A DNA stretch of 64,000 nucleotides, from NCBI RefSeq assembly GCF_900220965.1, contig NZ_OBQC01000010.1:85809-149808 (forward strand), in the 5' to 3' direction. Both the position numbers and the translations under genes were made by a program. The notes beneath the pieces were generated by a model. That model saw only the letters and a list, made by a program, of their open reading frames with translations, was not told where the DNA came from and ran no database searches. Within the stretch, counting starts at the first letter, position 1. The number at the start of each line of letters is the position of its first letter. This DNA comes from Ureibacillus acetophenoni. GTDB lineage: Bacteria > Bacillota > Bacilli > Bacillales_A > Planococcaceae. Of this stretch, positions 17,508 through 26,110 are shown one piece after another.

Positions 17508-18156
17508 TTGAACATTATAACTTTGATTCTAAGTTATTTAATTGGCTCAATCTCATTTGCTTTAGTAATAGGTAAAATGTTTTATAAGAAAAGATATTCG
17601 TGATTACGGTAGTGGTAATCTTGGTGCAACTAATGCTTATAGAGTTATAAAAGTAGGAGTAATTGTTGCAATTGCTGATATATTAAAAGGTACCTTTGCT
17701 TGTTTACTTCCCCTGATTCTTGGTTCTACAATTAACCCTATTGTATGTGGTTTATTAGCCATATTAGGGCACATATTTTCTGTTTTTGCTAGCTTAAAAG
17801 GTGGTAAGGCAGTTGCGACATCAACTGGAGTTTTCTTGTTTTTGACTCCATTGGGGATTTTAGTTGGTTTTTTTGTGTTTGTGTTAACTTTGCTATTTAC
17901 TAAAAATGTCTCATTAAGTTCAATGTTAGCTAGTATAGCATTATTCATTTACAGTCTTATATTTGAAGATAAAATTATCATAGCACTTTCTCTACTAATA
18001 AGCGTATCGATAATCATTCTACATCGACAAAATATAAAGAGAATTGTAAATGGAACAGAGAACAAAATAGTTGAAAATTTGTTTTTACTTGTTAAGCTAA
18101 CGAGGGGCGTTGATCTAACAAGGATTTACACTTTATATACCTTTCAGAATCATTAA
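17508..18156 (+). pseudogene. Frameshifted PlsY-like glycerol-3-phosphate acyltransferase
   Basis: The first 31 codons (TTG start, AAGGAGG upstream) read like a PlsY N-terminus ending KMFYKK. The frame then stops, and the rest continues one base on: DIRDYGSGNLGATNAYR, LADILKG-like and LKGGKAVATSTGV motifs, all diagnostic of PlsY (acyl-phosphate to G3P transfer in phospholipid synthesis). One surplus A in the AAAA run at 17589-17592 explains the break. The C-terminal 25 or so residues are encoded by a dispersed-repeat copy. A membrane paralogue now broken, or a sequencing error, are both possible. Confidence 0.8.
18095..18130 (+). repeat. Dispersed repeat, degenerate, inside the PlsY-like frame
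   Basis: AAGCTAACGAGGGGCGTTGA followed by TCTAACAAGGATT. This is the first core plus a decayed hairpin, read through by the PlsY-like frame as KLTRGVDLTRI. Confidence 0.65.
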
Positions 18157-18317
18157 AGAATCTAGTGAATTGTAATGACGATGGTAAGGGCTATAACCGA
18201 AAAGTTCATATTAATGAATTTAAGAAACTATGGAATATAAAACGAATCCATATGCTTTTTTATAGTAATACTTACATAGCAGTGAAACCACAACTCCGTA
18301 TAGGTGTGATTAATAAA

Positions 18318-19079
18318 ATGACCATATTTTTAGAATTACTACGTATTGTACTTATCTTAATAATCCTTTTTGCGTTGGGCTGGGGGATAATAGGGAATTT
18401 TTATGCACTAAATACAGTGAATGAATCTCATTATTGGCTTGGGACAATCGCCATTTTACTATTGATTTTTGTTTTATATAGAAATAAGTTGCAATTTTCA
18501 GGGTGGTATAAAGGAAAAGAAGTAGTGAAACTCCCAAAGAATGTAACAATCACACTCATAATAAGTTCTCTATTGTTTATCCTTTTACCATTGTTCACTC
18601 GAGGCGATGATCATGAACAAATAGCAAGAGTCATCCATAACAATTGGAACTCGGTATACATAGAGCATATAGAAGTCATTGAGGACAATAAATCAGTTGC
18701 TTTCTTTCATACAGCTGATGGTGAGGAAAGGGAAGTCTATCTTGAAAAATCGTTGTTTTCTTGGAAGAACATAAGAGACCTTACTTTTATTAGAGAAGGC
18801 ATCACTAAACCAATCCATCTTTCCTTTTCCAATTCGCCTTATACAAATGAAGAAGATATTCATTTGGTTTTGCTAAGAGTATTCGATAAAGAAATTGATC
18901 GCGTGGAAATCGTTAAAGAAGGGGAAACCATTCATAAATATCAACTTCGTTCGAAAGATTCAGAGGAGAAATTTGGATTATTTAGAACGGAAATCGATGA
19001 TATCTATGAAGCTGAATTTATTGCATACAATAGCGCGGGTGCAATTGTTTTTAATGATCAACCACTGCCAGTAAATTGA
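18318..19079 (+). CDS. Membrane protein with extracytoplasmic C-terminal domain
   Basis: 253 residues from the ATG at 18318; the 51-residue upstream extension is polar, unlike a natural N-terminus, and has no ribosome site. Three hydrophobic segments lie at about 2-27, 38-57 and 74-92. A soluble domain of about 160 residues follows, rich in beta-strand patterns and acidic residues. I do not recognise the family. It lies downstream of the broken PlsY-like gene, and a bidirectional terminator separates it from the convergent gene. Confidence 0.55.
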   Translation: MTIFLELLRIVLILIILFALGWGIIGNFYALNTVNESHYWLGTIAILLLIFVLYRNKLQFSGWYKGKEVVKLPKNVTITLIISSLLFILLPLFTRGDDHEQIARVIHNNWNSVYIEHIEVIEDNKSVAFFHTADGEEREVYLEKSLFSWKNIRDLTFIREGITKPIHLSFSNSPYTNEEDIHLVLLRVFDKEIDRVEIVKEGETIHKYQLRSKDSEEKFGLFRTEIDDIYEAEFIAYNSAGAIVFNDQPLPVN

Positions 19080-19165
19080 ACCGGGATATAGCAGCTAGCC
19101 TCTTCTTCAAGGTACAGTGGAGTTTGAAAAAGTAGAATTTACGATTAACTAATTCGTTATATATA

Positions 19166-19204
19166 AAGAACCTGTTCAATTTAAATCTGAACAGGTTCTT
19201 TTAT
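19166..19204. terminator. Bidirectional terminator
   Basis: AAGAACCTGTTCA/TGAACAGGTTCTT, a 13-base perfect stem with T-rich flanks on both strands. It lies between convergent genes. Confidence 0.9.
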
Positions 19205-19251
19205 ATGCATAGAGGTAAATTCAGCAACGGTTTACCATAACTACCTTCGCG

Positions 19252-20265
19252 TTATGATTGATATGATAGCAATTCCTTCGTTAATTGTTCGAATACGTCC
19301 TTCACAGTACCTTGTTTAATTTCTTTAAAACGTGTACTTGCCCAAAGTGACATATCTTGTGGGTTTTGATCTTTTAATGCTTTCGCACGAATCGGCTTTG
19401 TTAATGAATTGACGGCAGGATAATTTGCTGGTGCGAAACTTTCATACTTAGCCATAAAGTCATTTTTTAATCCTCGCGCAAGGCGGCCTGAAAATGTTCT
19501 TGTAAGGGCTGTTTCAGAAAACTCACCAGACTGAAGAGCTTGTTTATAAGCGGCATTCGCTCCACTTTCCTCTGTACATAGAAATGCTGTTCCAAGTTGC
19601 ACAGCATCCGCTCCTGCTTGTAAAGCAAGATAAATATCTTTTCCGTTTATGATGCCACCAGCAGCGATAATTGGGATTGAGATTTCCTTACGAATAGTGG
19701 AAATTAATTCATTTAATGAAACATTCGTTTCTTCATCCACATTCTCAAATGTTCCACGATGCCCTCCAGCTTCCACACCTTGTAAACAAATCGCATTCGC
19801 ACCTAGATCTATTGCGATTTTCGCTTCTTTCAAATTCGTCACAGTAACAATGACATGACTTCCATTGTTTTTAACTTGTTCAATGATTTCCTTGGAAGGG
19901 CAAGAGAATGTGAATGAAACATAGGGAACTTTATATTTCATGACTAACTCTAGTTTTTCATTCCAATAATCATCATTCGGTTCTGGAATAGGCAACTGAA
20001 TGTCATAGTCTTTTTCAAGACGTTCCTTATACGAATGCACGGATTCATCAATCGTATCATTTTGTGGAACAAACAGATTCACCCCAAATGGTAATCCTGA
20101 TGCATTACATTGTACAATTTCTTGTTCGATTTCTTCTGGCGTTTTATAACCAGCTGCTAAAAAACCAAGTCCACCATTTTCCGAAACTGCCAGTGCTAGC
20201 TCAACAGTAGAAATCCCACCAGCCATCGGAGCTTGGATGATTGGGTATTTTAAATGACGAAACAT
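19252..20265 (-). CDS. Nitronate monooxygenase (NPD family)
   Basis: 337 residues from the ATG at 20265 (AGGAAGTGG upstream; the 13-residue extension is unlikely). It has the FMN TIM-barrel of class I nitronate monooxygenase/2-nitropropane dioxygenase: N-terminal YPIIQAPMAGG, GGLGFLAAGY, central QGVEAGGHRGTF, PIIAAGGI and DAVQLGTAFL phosphate-binding segments. It oxidises nitronates such as propionate-3-nitronate. FabK-type enoyl reductase is a related alternative, but the AGGHRGT motif fits nitronate monooxygenase. It is monocistronic. Confidence 0.85.
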   Translation of the reverse strand: MFRHLKYPIIQAPMAGGISTVELALAVSENGGLGFLAAGYKTPEEIEQEIVQCNASGLPFGVNLFVPQNDTIDESVHSYKERLEKDYDIQLPIPEPNDDYWNEKLELVMKYKVPYVSFTFSCPSKEIIEQVKNNGSHVIVTVTNLKEAKIAIDLGANAICLQGVEAGGHRGTFENVDEETNVSLNELISTIRKEISIPIIAAGGIINGKDIYLALQAGADAVQLGTAFLCTEESGANAAYKQALQSGEFSETALTRTFSGRLARGLKNDFMAKYESFAPANYPAVNSLTKPIRAKALKDQNPQDMSLWASTRFKEIKQGTVKDVFEQLTKELLSYQS

Positions 20266-20415
20266 AAAATCCACTTCCTTTCTAAGAACAGTTAATAGAC
20301 TCATTGCTCGAATTTTCTATTAGTTATATATTAGCAAATTTTGGTTACCGGGGAATACTGTAATAATGTTATTTATCTACATTATGGTAAAATATTCTAG
20401 TAGGAGGCGAGAGGA

Positions 20416-21452
20416 TTGTTAGATGAAATAAAAGATGTGATTAACCAATTGGATGAAAAAGAATCAAAATCTTTATTACTTCAATTCTTTTTACGTATGC
20501 AAACTGTTGAGGAACGAAAGGGCTATTCTGAAGAGCAATTCTTCTTAGATATAAAAAATACATACAATGAACTGCTAGAGTATAAGAAAAATCAAGCAAG
20601 AGCCGAACTAGCACAATTTTACACTACACATATAGTTTTTGGAGATTCGTCTGCTGGTAGCTTGAAGCTAGCTTTAAAAGAGTTAGGTTTAAATGAACAA
20701 GAAAGAATAATTAACCTTTCAGACTTATTTTCAATCGGTCCAATTGGGAATTTGCATGATTCACAAGGTGTTGCGAATCGTTTTGAATGGTTAAGAAAAC
20801 ATATAAATATAGATGAGGAAGTTCTTTTACATTATGAAAATCAGTTTAAACAAACGATAGAAACATCGAACAAACGCCAAGTCACCACCCGATTATTATC
20901 TGGACTGGAGACAACGCGCATGAACAAACAGGGTTACGATTTGTTCTCTATCTATTAAAAGAGAAAACAAATGAAATGGTCATCATCAATACAAATGAGG
21001 CATATAAAGCTCATTTTAATCGAGCTGAATTCGAATTTACTTCATTACATACGGGTGAACTTTCGGCTGAGCTACTTAAACAAATCTATGAAAAGAAGAA
21101 AAGTAGCCATGCATTCACTCAAACGGAACGTCATGCATTGGAGCAGCAGTGGGTGCAACTTTGCGAGGATCAGGATGTTTTAAGAATTTGGGAAACTGAC
21201 AAAATAATAAGTGTTCCAGAGACTTTCTACGATGAGTACATTATTCAGACAGTGAAGAAGGTTCATGAGGAGAAAAAACACAATGATTTTATAAAATCAG
21301 CTCGAATAATAGGAGAAGTGATTGGTCATTTAAATCAGTATGTTGGCGACCAATTTATCGAATATCGCATCAGACGGTTAATCGTTGACGGTATCTTTGA
21401 TATGGAAGGTGTTCCGAAGGGGATGCGATACTATAGTATTAAAATGCGATAA
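20416..21452 (+). pseudogene. DUF1835/DUF3658 protein with a frameshift
   Basis: From a TTG (AGGAGG 8 bases upstream), residues about 70-130 show the DUF1835 pattern HIVFGDSSAGSLK and NLSDLFSIGPI. Near 20,865-20,890 the frame slips by one: the original frame ends at 20958, while the next frame carries the expected PIIIWTGDNAHEQTG and runs on through NTNEAYKAHFN to a DUF3658-type C-terminus ending at 21452. One missing base (or two extra) accounts for it. Intact, it would be about 345 residues. Function of the family is unknown. Confidence 0.8.
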
Positions 21453-21683
21453 TGCTAAAAGTTTCTAACGGGCAGTGTGCATCATGGATGGATGGCAATC
21501 ATTAAATATGTCTTGGAGAGTGATCATGTGGCTAGGTTGAAACCATATGTGAATATAGTAGTTGTTATAGCATTATGTGGCATCGTATGGTTGGTTCATC
21601 CAGCGAAGCTACAAGTAAAAGAATTAGAAAAAGGCATTGGTTATCATGAAGTGACCCCTAAAAGTTAGACACGGTTATTTCAC

Positions 21684-22529
21684 TTATGCAGCTTGGTTAA
21701 AATGAGTTCGGTACTGTACCGGACTCATTTTTAATTTTGCCTTCATGCGTTTCGTGTTGTAATACGTTATATAGTTTTCAAGTTCCTTTTTGAAATGCTC
21801 GACACTATCGAACTCTTTTAAGTACAGAAATTCAGACTTCATAATGCCAAAGAAATTCTCCATTACAGAGTTGTCGTAACAGTTTCCTTTACGGGACATA
21901 CTTTGAGTAATCCCTCTTGATTCAAGGGCATGACGATATGACTTCATTTGATAATGCCATCCTTGATCCGAATGCATTAATAATTGATGTTCCTCTGGCA
22001 GCTTTCCTAATGCTTTCTCTAACATATCTGAAACAAGTGAATAGGTTGGTCTATTACCAATTGTGTATGTAATTATTTCTCCATTAAATAAGTCTAAAAC
22101 AGGCGATAAATAGAGCTTTTCACCAAATAATTTAAATTCCGTAATATCCGTTACCCACTTCTCGTTTGGTGCATCAGCTTTAAAATTACGATCTAAAATA
22201 TTCGGGGCAATTTTACCAACTGTTCCTTTATAAGATTTATACTTTTTCATTCGAACAATGCTTTTTAAGCCTAAGGCTTTCATAATGCGCTGCACTTTCT
22301 TATGATTAACTTTTTTCCCACGATTAGCTAGCTCATCTCGAATACGGCGGTACCCATAACGGCCTTCGTGTTCGTTATAAATGGCTTGAATTTCAACTTT
22401 TAGCTCGATATCTGGATCTGGTCGATTCAACTTCTTCACTAAATCATAATACGTGCTACGTGGAATGCCTGCGAATGCCACAAGCGCCTTCACCGAGTAT
22501 TTATGCCTTAATTCATAGATGACCTTCAC
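21684..22529 (-). CDS. IS3-family transposase OrfB (DDE integrase core)
   Basis: 281 residues. An N-terminal HTH_21 region (HEGRYGYRRIRDEL...NHKKVQRIM) is followed by an rve catalytic core with Asp in WVTDITEF, Asp in LLMHSDQGWHY and Glu in NCYDNSVMENFFG, the DD35E triad intact. The GTG start overlaps the OrfA stop by four bases. In IS150-like elements OrfAB is normally produced by -1 frameshifting in an A-rich run at the end of orfA; an AAAAA run is present there. Confidence 0.93.
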   Translation of the reverse strand: MKVIYELRHKYSVKALVAFAGIPRSTYYDLVKKLNRPDPDIELKVEIQAIYNEHEGRYGYRRIRDELANRGKKVNHKKVQRIMKALGLKSIVRMKKYKSYKGTVGKIAPNILDRNFKADAPNEKWVTDITEFKLFGEKLYLSPVLDLFNGEIITYTIGNRPTYSLVSDMLEKALGKLPEEHQLLMHSDQGWHYQMKSYRHALESRGITQSMSRKGNCYDNSVMENFFGIMKSEFLYLKEFDSVEHFKKELENYITYYNTKRMKAKLKMSPVQYRTHFNQAA

Positions 22530-23038
22530 TTTGTCTTCTTTGGTGATTTTTCCTTGGATTGAACTAAGGCGTTCAACTTTTTTAAATACTCGTTTTCCAT
22601 ACGTAGACGGTTGATTTCTGCTTGAAGTGCTTCTGGTGATCCCTCTATTGGAGTTTGTTTTGGTTGTTTAGATGTTTCTTTCTTCATGGATGGGCGCCCC
22701 TTATTCTTTGATTGAAGGGCACCAAATCCTTTTGTTTCGAATTGTTTTTTCCAACTATCAAGTGTAGAAGGACTTGGTATGTTGAAGATAGCTGCTGTTT
22801 CCCGCGAGGATGTACCGTGTTCAATCATGTAATTTAGTACATCTAGTTTAAACTGTGCTGAATAATTTGTATACCGTTTTACAAATGCTTCTACACCGTG
22901 ATACTCAATTTGTTTCGCCCATTTAAGAATTGCTGAATTATTAGTTCCAATTGATTTAGCAATTTCATATGAACTTTCTTTGCCTTCCAAGTAGCGAAGA
23001 GCTGCTTGTATTTTTTCCTCTGTTGTATATTTAGCCAT
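22526..23038 (-). CDS. IS3-family OrfA (helix-turn-helix)
   Basis: 170 residues from the ATG at 23038, with GGAGGTG upstream inside the right end of the element. Two HTH_Tnp-like repeats (YTTEEKIQAALRYLEG... and YSAQFKLDVLNYMIEHG...) are followed by a basic linker and a C-terminal leucine-zipper-like stretch (LQAEINRLRMENEYLKKL), as in IS150 InsJ. It binds the terminal repeats and forms the N-terminal part of the OrfAB fusion transposase. Confidence 0.92.
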   Translation of the reverse strand: MAKYTTEEKIQAALRYLEGKESSYEIAKSIGTNNSAILKWAKQIEYHGVEAFVKRYTNYSAQFKLDVLNYMIEHGTSSRETAAIFNIPSPSTLDSWKKQFETKGFGALQSKNKGRPSMKKETSKQPKQTPIEGSPEALQAEINRLRMENEYLKKLNALVQSKEKSPKKTK

Positions 23039-23669
23039 AAAAAAATGCACCTCCAATTGTTAGATGTGTGTCTAACAATTGGGGTGCAGTTCATCAATAT
23101 AAAGATACAAACAGATACTTATTTTTAATGGTAGATAAATTAATTAAATGGAATTATAATCAACCGCTAACCGATGCAGAAGTCGATTATTTTACACACC
23201 TTTCTGCAGATTTTTCACGCACAGCAAATTTGCTGCTTTCTAACGGTTATGAATTCAATGTCCATCGTGAATGGAAATATCGAATAGATGATATTGAAAG
23301 ATATATAAATGATTATTTATATGGCTCTACGTTATCCGAAGTAGATATCGAGGATTTAAATCAAGCACTATACGCAACTAAATTTATAACCATGGACCTA
23401 AAAGAAATAAGAAGTGACCGAGACTTCTACAAAGCAATGCATGATGAACACCATGAAATGGTCGAAAGAGTTAAAGAACGTTTAGCAATGAAATATTAAT
23501 TATAAGAAGCTACTAACGAGGGAATATAGTTTAGTATGCAGGTATTCTATTTTATTAGTTAAATAGATGAAAAGGTTGTTAAATCTTATTCGCATTTTTT
23601 AGATGAAAGAGAATATCCAAATAATATATTTATAGAGATGACTAAATTCACTTTTTTGGGAGAGTTGAT

Positions 23670-24074
23670 TTGAAGAAATTAGTTGTTTTATTAGTAACAA
23701 TGATACTTTTAACAGCTTGTTCAGAAACGACTAACGGTTATACGTTTAATGGAGAAAGTGAACATTGGGAAGCGGTATACTCCTATATTGGAAAAGTGAA
23801 ATGGAGGGGAGAGGATACAGATAGTTATGAGTTCAAATTGCATTATAAAGGTTCTTTAGAAGAAATGTCATCATTACAAAAAATTGAATACACATTTGAA
23901 ACTTTTGATATGAGAGTTTATGAATCTCAAGAATTCACGGAACCTCCATCTACATTAACATTTTCAGGAAGTTCAAAAGGTGGGGGGGAAATAGCTAAAG
24001 ATGCAGTAATAAAAGTAAATGTGAAATGGAATGACTTTGAAGAATCATTCGAACTTCATAATTATAGTAAGTAG
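23670..24074 (+). CDS. Lipoprotein of unknown function
   Basis: 134 residues from a TTG with GGGAGAG upstream. The signal peptide MKKLVVLLVTMILLTAC ends in a lipobox with Cys at 17. The mature part is a single beta-rich domain with alternating strands (EAVYSYIGKVKW..., SYEFKLHYKGS..., IKVNVKWNDFEESFEL), reminiscent of small immunoglobulin-like periplasmic domains. It is anchored on the outer membrane face. It is followed by a short repeat core and the second DUF4190 segment. Confidence 0.7.
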   Translation: MKKLVVLLVTMILLTACSETTNGYTFNGESEHWEAVYSYIGKVKWRGEDTDSYEFKLHYKGSLEEMSSLQKIEYTFETFDMRVYESQEFTEPPSTLTFSGSSKGGGEIAKDAVIKVNVKWNDFEESFELHNYSK

Positions 24075-24083
24075 TTTTTATTG

Positions 24084-24108
24084 AACTAAAGGGGCAGGTT
24101 AGTTAAAC
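24084..24108 (+). repeat. Dispersed repeat, short form
   Basis: GAACTAAAGGGGCAGGTTAG, a single core without the terminator module. It starts duplication copy 2. Confidence 0.75.
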
Positions 24109-24570
24109 AAGAACAAGATGTAATAATAGGTTTATTAAAGTCGCTGTTTGAAGACTAAATATATGGAAACTTATAAAAGGATCCTTTTGGGATTCTATTT
24201 TCATAGCTTTACTCATAATCTTTAGTATAGGTAATTATCTCTTCAAGATATATATTTTTAATTATAGGTTTGACAATGGAGAAGGAATGTTAATTTAATA
24301 GGAGATATTGATATTAAGGCTAATATTAAGATGAATAACAAAGGTATCGTATCACTGGTTTTTGGTGTTCTTTCAATTGCAACTTCTTTTTTAGCAGTAG
24401 GCTTTATACTTGGGATTGTTGGGCTGATTTTTGGTGTTATTGGGTTAGGACAAATTAACCGTTATAGACAAAGTGGAAAGTTAGAAGCTTTAGGAGGTAT
24501 TATTTGTTGTCTATTTGGCATATTCCTCACGATAAAGTCATCCATTTCAATAATGCTATTATTAAGCTAA
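24090..24570 (+). repeat. Segmental duplication, copy 2 (partner near 16,390-16,850)
   Basis: Same order of blocks as copy 1, including the peptide remnant EQDVIIGLLKSLFED and a decayed frame with a hydrophobic run (DSIFIALLIIFSIGN), then an intact DUF4190 gene. Divergence is roughly a quarter of positions upstream and lower in the gene. Confidence 0.75.
24331..24570 (+). CDS. DUF4190-like two-TM protein, copy 2
   Basis: 79 residues from the ATG at 24331. It differs from copy 1 by only a handful of substitutions and has the same two glycine-rich helices and QINRYRQSGKLEALGGI loop. The upstream region (TAGGAGATATTG) leaves a long gap between ribosome site and ATG, which again raises doubt about the exact start. 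DUF4190 proteins are small membrane proteins, often next to zinc-ribbon domains; this is the stand-alone form. Function is unknown. Confidence 0.7.
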   Translation: MNNKGIVSLVFGVLSIATSFLAVGFILGIVGLIFGVIGLGQINRYRQSGKLEALGGIICCLFGIFLTIKSSISIMLLLS

Positions 24571-24648
24571 ACTAAGGCGTTGATCCAAGAGGATTCAGCG
24601 CCCTTTTTATTGAACTTATTGTACTAACGGGGCAGGTAATGCGAGAAG
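24571..24648 (+). repeat. Dispersed terminator repeat, long form
   Basis: ACTAAGGCGTTGATCC core and hairpin arm, a shortened loop, CCCTTTTT, then GTACTAACGGGGCAGG. The stem is slightly decayed (GGATTCAGCGCC). Confidence 0.8.
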
Positions 24649-24676
24649 AATCAAATGAAAAGGGGGAGATTCGGTT

Positions 24677-24925
24677 ATGGAAGAAAATTGGAATGGCAAG
24701 GGAAAGGTTAACGAAAATAAAATAATGATGAGAGAAGCAGGCTTAATAGTATTAGCAATAATACTTTTTCTTCAATACTTTAAACTAGCTGCTTACCTGT
24801 CAGATAAGTACTTTTTTGACAATCATTTTATGAGTTATCTTGTCTTGATTTTAGGAATTCCATTATCTTACTTTGCTACGAAATATTTAGTGAAGGTAAT
24901 TAAAAAAGTAATAAAAATAAAGTAG
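24677..24925 (+). CDS. Small two-TM membrane protein
   Basis: 82 residues, ATG preceded by AAGGGGGAGA. A polar N-terminus of about 20 residues is followed by two hydrophobic helices (about 23-44 and 53-72) and a Lys-rich tail (KVIKKVIKIK), consistent with positive-inside topology. No family is recognised. It is a single gene immediately after a long repeat copy, fitting the one-gene-per-repeat pattern of this region. Confidence 0.55.
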   Translation: MEENWNGKGKVNENKIMMREAGLIVLAIILFLQYFKLAAYLSDKYFFDNHFMSYLVLILGIPLSYFATKYLVKVIKKVIKIK

Positions 24926-25038
24926 TGAGTATATCAATACACAATAAATGGTTAATAAACGAACGAAGGTTTTAGTACAAGAATGAGGGTAGCTTAATAA
25001 GATTGATAACACCATAATTAATCAAGGGGGAAAGATTT

Positions 25039-25521
25039 TTGGAAAATGAAAAACTTATCCTTTGGGAACCCATTAAAAATAATCCATTCGAGCGATTTTA
25101 TAACGTGATGGATTTAAGAACACTGCAATGGAATGGCAATTTCGAATTATCCTTTTTAGATCACCAGAATAATAGGATGTATCATTTCACTTATAAGCAA
25201 GATGAAGCAAATTTCTATGCAATTCGCCATTTTCGTATGCTTGAAGAATTTTGCTGGACTAATTATGAAACGCTAATAGATTTATAACGAGAAGAAAGGG
25301 CTGCAGCTGGCTTACCGACGTTAACATATAATCCTACTTTTTATAAAGTACAAAATTCTAGATTTCTATCTTGGTATAGAAGGATGGATCCATCTTTACC
25401 TTCGCCTCAAAACTGCTGTATTGAACATCATTTGTATATTTCTGCAAATTATTTTATTGATGTATTAACCGAACAACAGCCCTTGATTACCGTATCTTCA
25501 TTGAAATCTGGTAATGAATAG
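25039..25521 (+). pseudogene. Hypothetical gene with an in-frame nonsense codon
   Basis: From a TTG with AAGGGGGAAAG upstream, 82 codons run to a TAA at 25285-25287. The same frame then continues for another 77 codons with normal composition (REERAAAGLPTLTYNPTF..., SWYRRMDPSLPSP...) to a TAG at 25521, right against a repeat core. Continuous coding character on both sides suggests one 160-codon gene interrupted by a single stop. The family is not recognised; the N-terminal half has strands such as LQWNGNFELSFLD. Confidence 0.65.
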
Positions 25522-25546
25522 ATAACGGGGTAGGGTTAGTTTAACA
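25522..25546 (+). repeat. Dispersed repeat, short form
   Basis: GATAACGGGGTAGGGTTAGT, a single core directly after the preceding stop codon. Confidence 0.65.
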
Positions 25547-25587
25547 ATGGGATAGGAATTAATGTTAATTTTAAGGGGTGTATACTA

Positions 25588-25938
25588 TTGGTATCAACTT
25601 TAGATAAAGAATTTATCCGATTAAAAAGAACATCGCAATTTGCCAATCGAGCAAGGAAATTTAAGGTCTACCTGGATAATCAATATATAAATGATATAGC
25701 AAATGGAGAAGAAATTTCCATACCTGTTAGAGCAGGAAGTCATCAATTACATATAACAATAGATTGGGTTAAGAGTGAAAAATATGAAATAGAATTAGCT
25801 AAAGGAGACAATATAAATTTGTTATGTGGCTCTCCTTTAAAGGGGATAATATTATGGATTCCTTTTGTTGCCTTAATATCGACATTCGTTCCAAAGTGGT
25901 ATCTTTTTATCAAAAAAGTTGATTCGGAACCTTTCTAA
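25588..25938 (+). CDS. Hypothetical protein with beta domain and TM segment
   Basis: 116 residues from a TTG with AAGGGGTG upstream. Residues about 22-72 look like a small beta-sandwich (KFKVYLDNQYINDIANGEE..., GSHQLHITIDW), similar in pattern to DUF2846 or carboxypeptidase-regulatory-like domains. One hydrophobic segment (about 84-103) precedes a short tail. It is probably membrane-bound with a cytoplasmic N-terminal domain. It stands alone between repeat copies. Function unknown. Confidence 0.55.
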   Translation: MVSTLDKEFIRLKRTSQFANRARKFKVYLDNQYINDIANGEEISIPVRAGSHQLHITIDWVKSEKYEIELAKGDNINLLCGSPLKGIILWIPFVALISTFVPKWYLFIKKVDSEPF

Positions 25939-25969
25939 CGAAATTCTTTTGAATAATAGCCTTCTTCCA

Positions 25970-26050
25970 TTAACGAAGGCGTTGATCCAAGAAGGATTAA
26001 TTTCCTTTTTTGTTGATCTTATTGTACTAACGGGGCAATTTTGTTGAACA
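25970..26050 (+). repeat. Dispersed terminator repeat, long form
   Basis: TTAACGAAGGCGTTGATCC, AAGAA loop, GGATTAATTTCC, TTTTTT, then GTACTAACGGGGCAATTTTG. The two CTAACG-type cores are 57 bp apart. Confidence 0.85.
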
Positions 26051-26110
26051 AGGAAATGTTCCTAATTTGTCGAATTAGATAAATAAGAGATAAAAAGGGG
26101 GAGCAACAAA

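Larger units (their letters stand above)
21647..23093 (-). mobile_element. IS3-family insertion sequence (IS150-like), 1447 bp
   Basis: Terminal inverted repeats of 26 bp match at 20 positions: the left starts TGAAGTGACCCC, the right (reverse strand) TGAACTGCACCCC, and both end GTTAGACAC. A 3-bp target duplication TCA flanks the element (21644-21646 and 23094-23096). Two overlapping frames encode OrfA and the DDE OrfB. Ends, duplication length and gene layout all agree with IS3/IS150. It appears complete and recent, since the target gene is still in frame. Confidence 0.95.
21528..23499 (+). pseudogene. Membrane protein gene split by the IS3 element
   Basis: Removing the IS and one TCA copy joins 21528-21646 to 23097-23499 exactly in frame (junction codon CA+A, GIGYQYKDTNRY). 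The rebuilt protein is about 173 residues from the GTG at 21528, which has GGAG upstream. It has one membrane segment (YVNIVVVIALCGIVWLV) and a helical cytoplasmic domain of about 145 residues. No family is recognised. The insertion separates the anchor from the soluble domain, so the gene should be inactive. Confidence 0.8.
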
